23,021 bases of DNA from DATKQI01 sp035532755 (GTDB taxonomy: Bacteria; Pseudomonadota; Alphaproteobacteria; Acetobacterales; Acetobacteraceae), in NCBI GenBank assembly GCA_035532755.1, contig DATKQI010000324.1, forward strand, positions 1 to 23,021, in the 5' to 3' direction. Every line of letters starts with the position of its first letter. Position 1 is the stretch's first letter. This document shows positions 22,832 through 23,021 of this stretch, one piece after another. The notes beneath the pieces were generated by a model that saw nothing but the letters and a program-made list of their open reading frames with translations, was not told the origin of the DNA and did no database searches. The position numbers and the translations under genes are program-made.

Positions 22832-23021
22832 CGCGCAGCTACACGGTCGGCGACACGATCCCGCCGCTCGTCAAGACCATGACGCAGGAAGCGATCAACC
22901 TGTTCGAGCAGAGCGGCGGCGCGACCGGGCCGAGCCAGTTCACCGACGTGGCGACTGCGCGCGACACGCTGGGTACCAGCGGCACCGTCGCCTCCGGGCG
23001 GATGTCGCTGTCGTTCGCCAC
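22822..23021 (+). CDS. MaoC-like hotdog subunit, second half of the third pair (partial, cut by window edge)
   Basis: The frame opens at ATG 22822, with GGAGG at 22806-22810, or at ATG 22828 overlapping the upstream TGA. It stays open to the window end; 66 residues are visible. It begins MAMTRSYTVGDTIPPLVKTM, the usual start of MaoC-type hotdog proteins (VG-x-x-(L/I)-PP). In place of the classical D-x-NP-x-H or N-x-HRIHYD motif it reads GGATGPSQFTDVATA, so the catalytic Asp and His are not evident. It may belong to a MaoC subgroup with different chemistry, or be a non-catalytic subunit. Confidence 0.8.
   Translation, partial: MAMTRSYTVGDTIPPLVKTMTQEAINLFEQSGGATGPSQFTDVATARDTLGTSGTVASGRMSLSFA

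Overview
This is a G+C-rich bacterial window with tightly packed genes, strong Shine-Dalgarno (SD) sequences, 4-base ATGA gene overlaps and codons ending mostly in G or C. The style and gene content resemble an alphaproteobacterium, possibly of the Acetobacteraceae/Rhodospirillales type. This placement is an impression from gene content; no rRNA or other phylogenetic marker is present. I see no tRNA, rRNA, CRISPR array, insertion sequence, phage gene or transcription regulator.

Nearly everything belongs to one catabolic theme, the breakdown of an unidentified carboxylic acid through CoA thioesters. The layout is: (a) rightward 3-2105, the tail of an acyl-CoA dehydrogenase, a second acyl-CoA dehydrogenase and a small YHS-like metal-binding protein; (b) leftward 6295-2150, three consecutive MmgE/PrpD-family genes; (c) a 675-base gap with no convincing gene; (d) leftward 8000-6971, a split MaoC-type hydratase pair; (e) leftward 9501-8104, an MFS carboxylate/sugar-type transporter; (f) leftward 10784-9903, an alpha/beta hydrolase; (g) rightward 10955-15080, a fourth MmgE/PrpD, an HMG-CoA-lyase-like enzyme, a second split MaoC pair and an orphan 90-residue protein; (h) leftward 18526-15093, an NRDE/TANGO2 protein followed by two family III CoA-transferases; (i) rightward 18737-19392, a 20-codon leader ORF coupled to a metallophosphoesterase; (j) leftward 20901-19417, a fumarate-reductase-like FAD enzyme; (k) rightward 21157-23021, a full acyl-CoA dehydrogenase nearly identical to the one cut off at the left edge, then a third MaoC-type pair running off the right edge.

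Read together (inference): the MFS protein imports the acid, the CoA-transferases activate it, the acyl-CoA dehydrogenases desaturate it, the MaoC pairs hydrate it, and the HMG-CoA-lyase-like enzyme cleaves a tertiary 3-hydroxyacyl-CoA to a ketone or keto acid plus acetyl-CoA. The MmgE/PrpD proteins would hydrate, dehydrate, decarboxylate or isomerise free polycarboxylates. The most unusual feature is that several enzymes come as pairs in which the canonical catalytic residue is missing or substituted: acyl-CoA dehydrogenases without the usual Glu, a CoA-transferase without the usual Asp, and a hydratase without the usual Asp/His. This suggests heteromeric enzymes for a bulky substrate, comparable in logic to the alpha2beta2 dehydrogenases and split hydratases of steroid side-chain degradation, although no steroid-specific gene is recognisable here.
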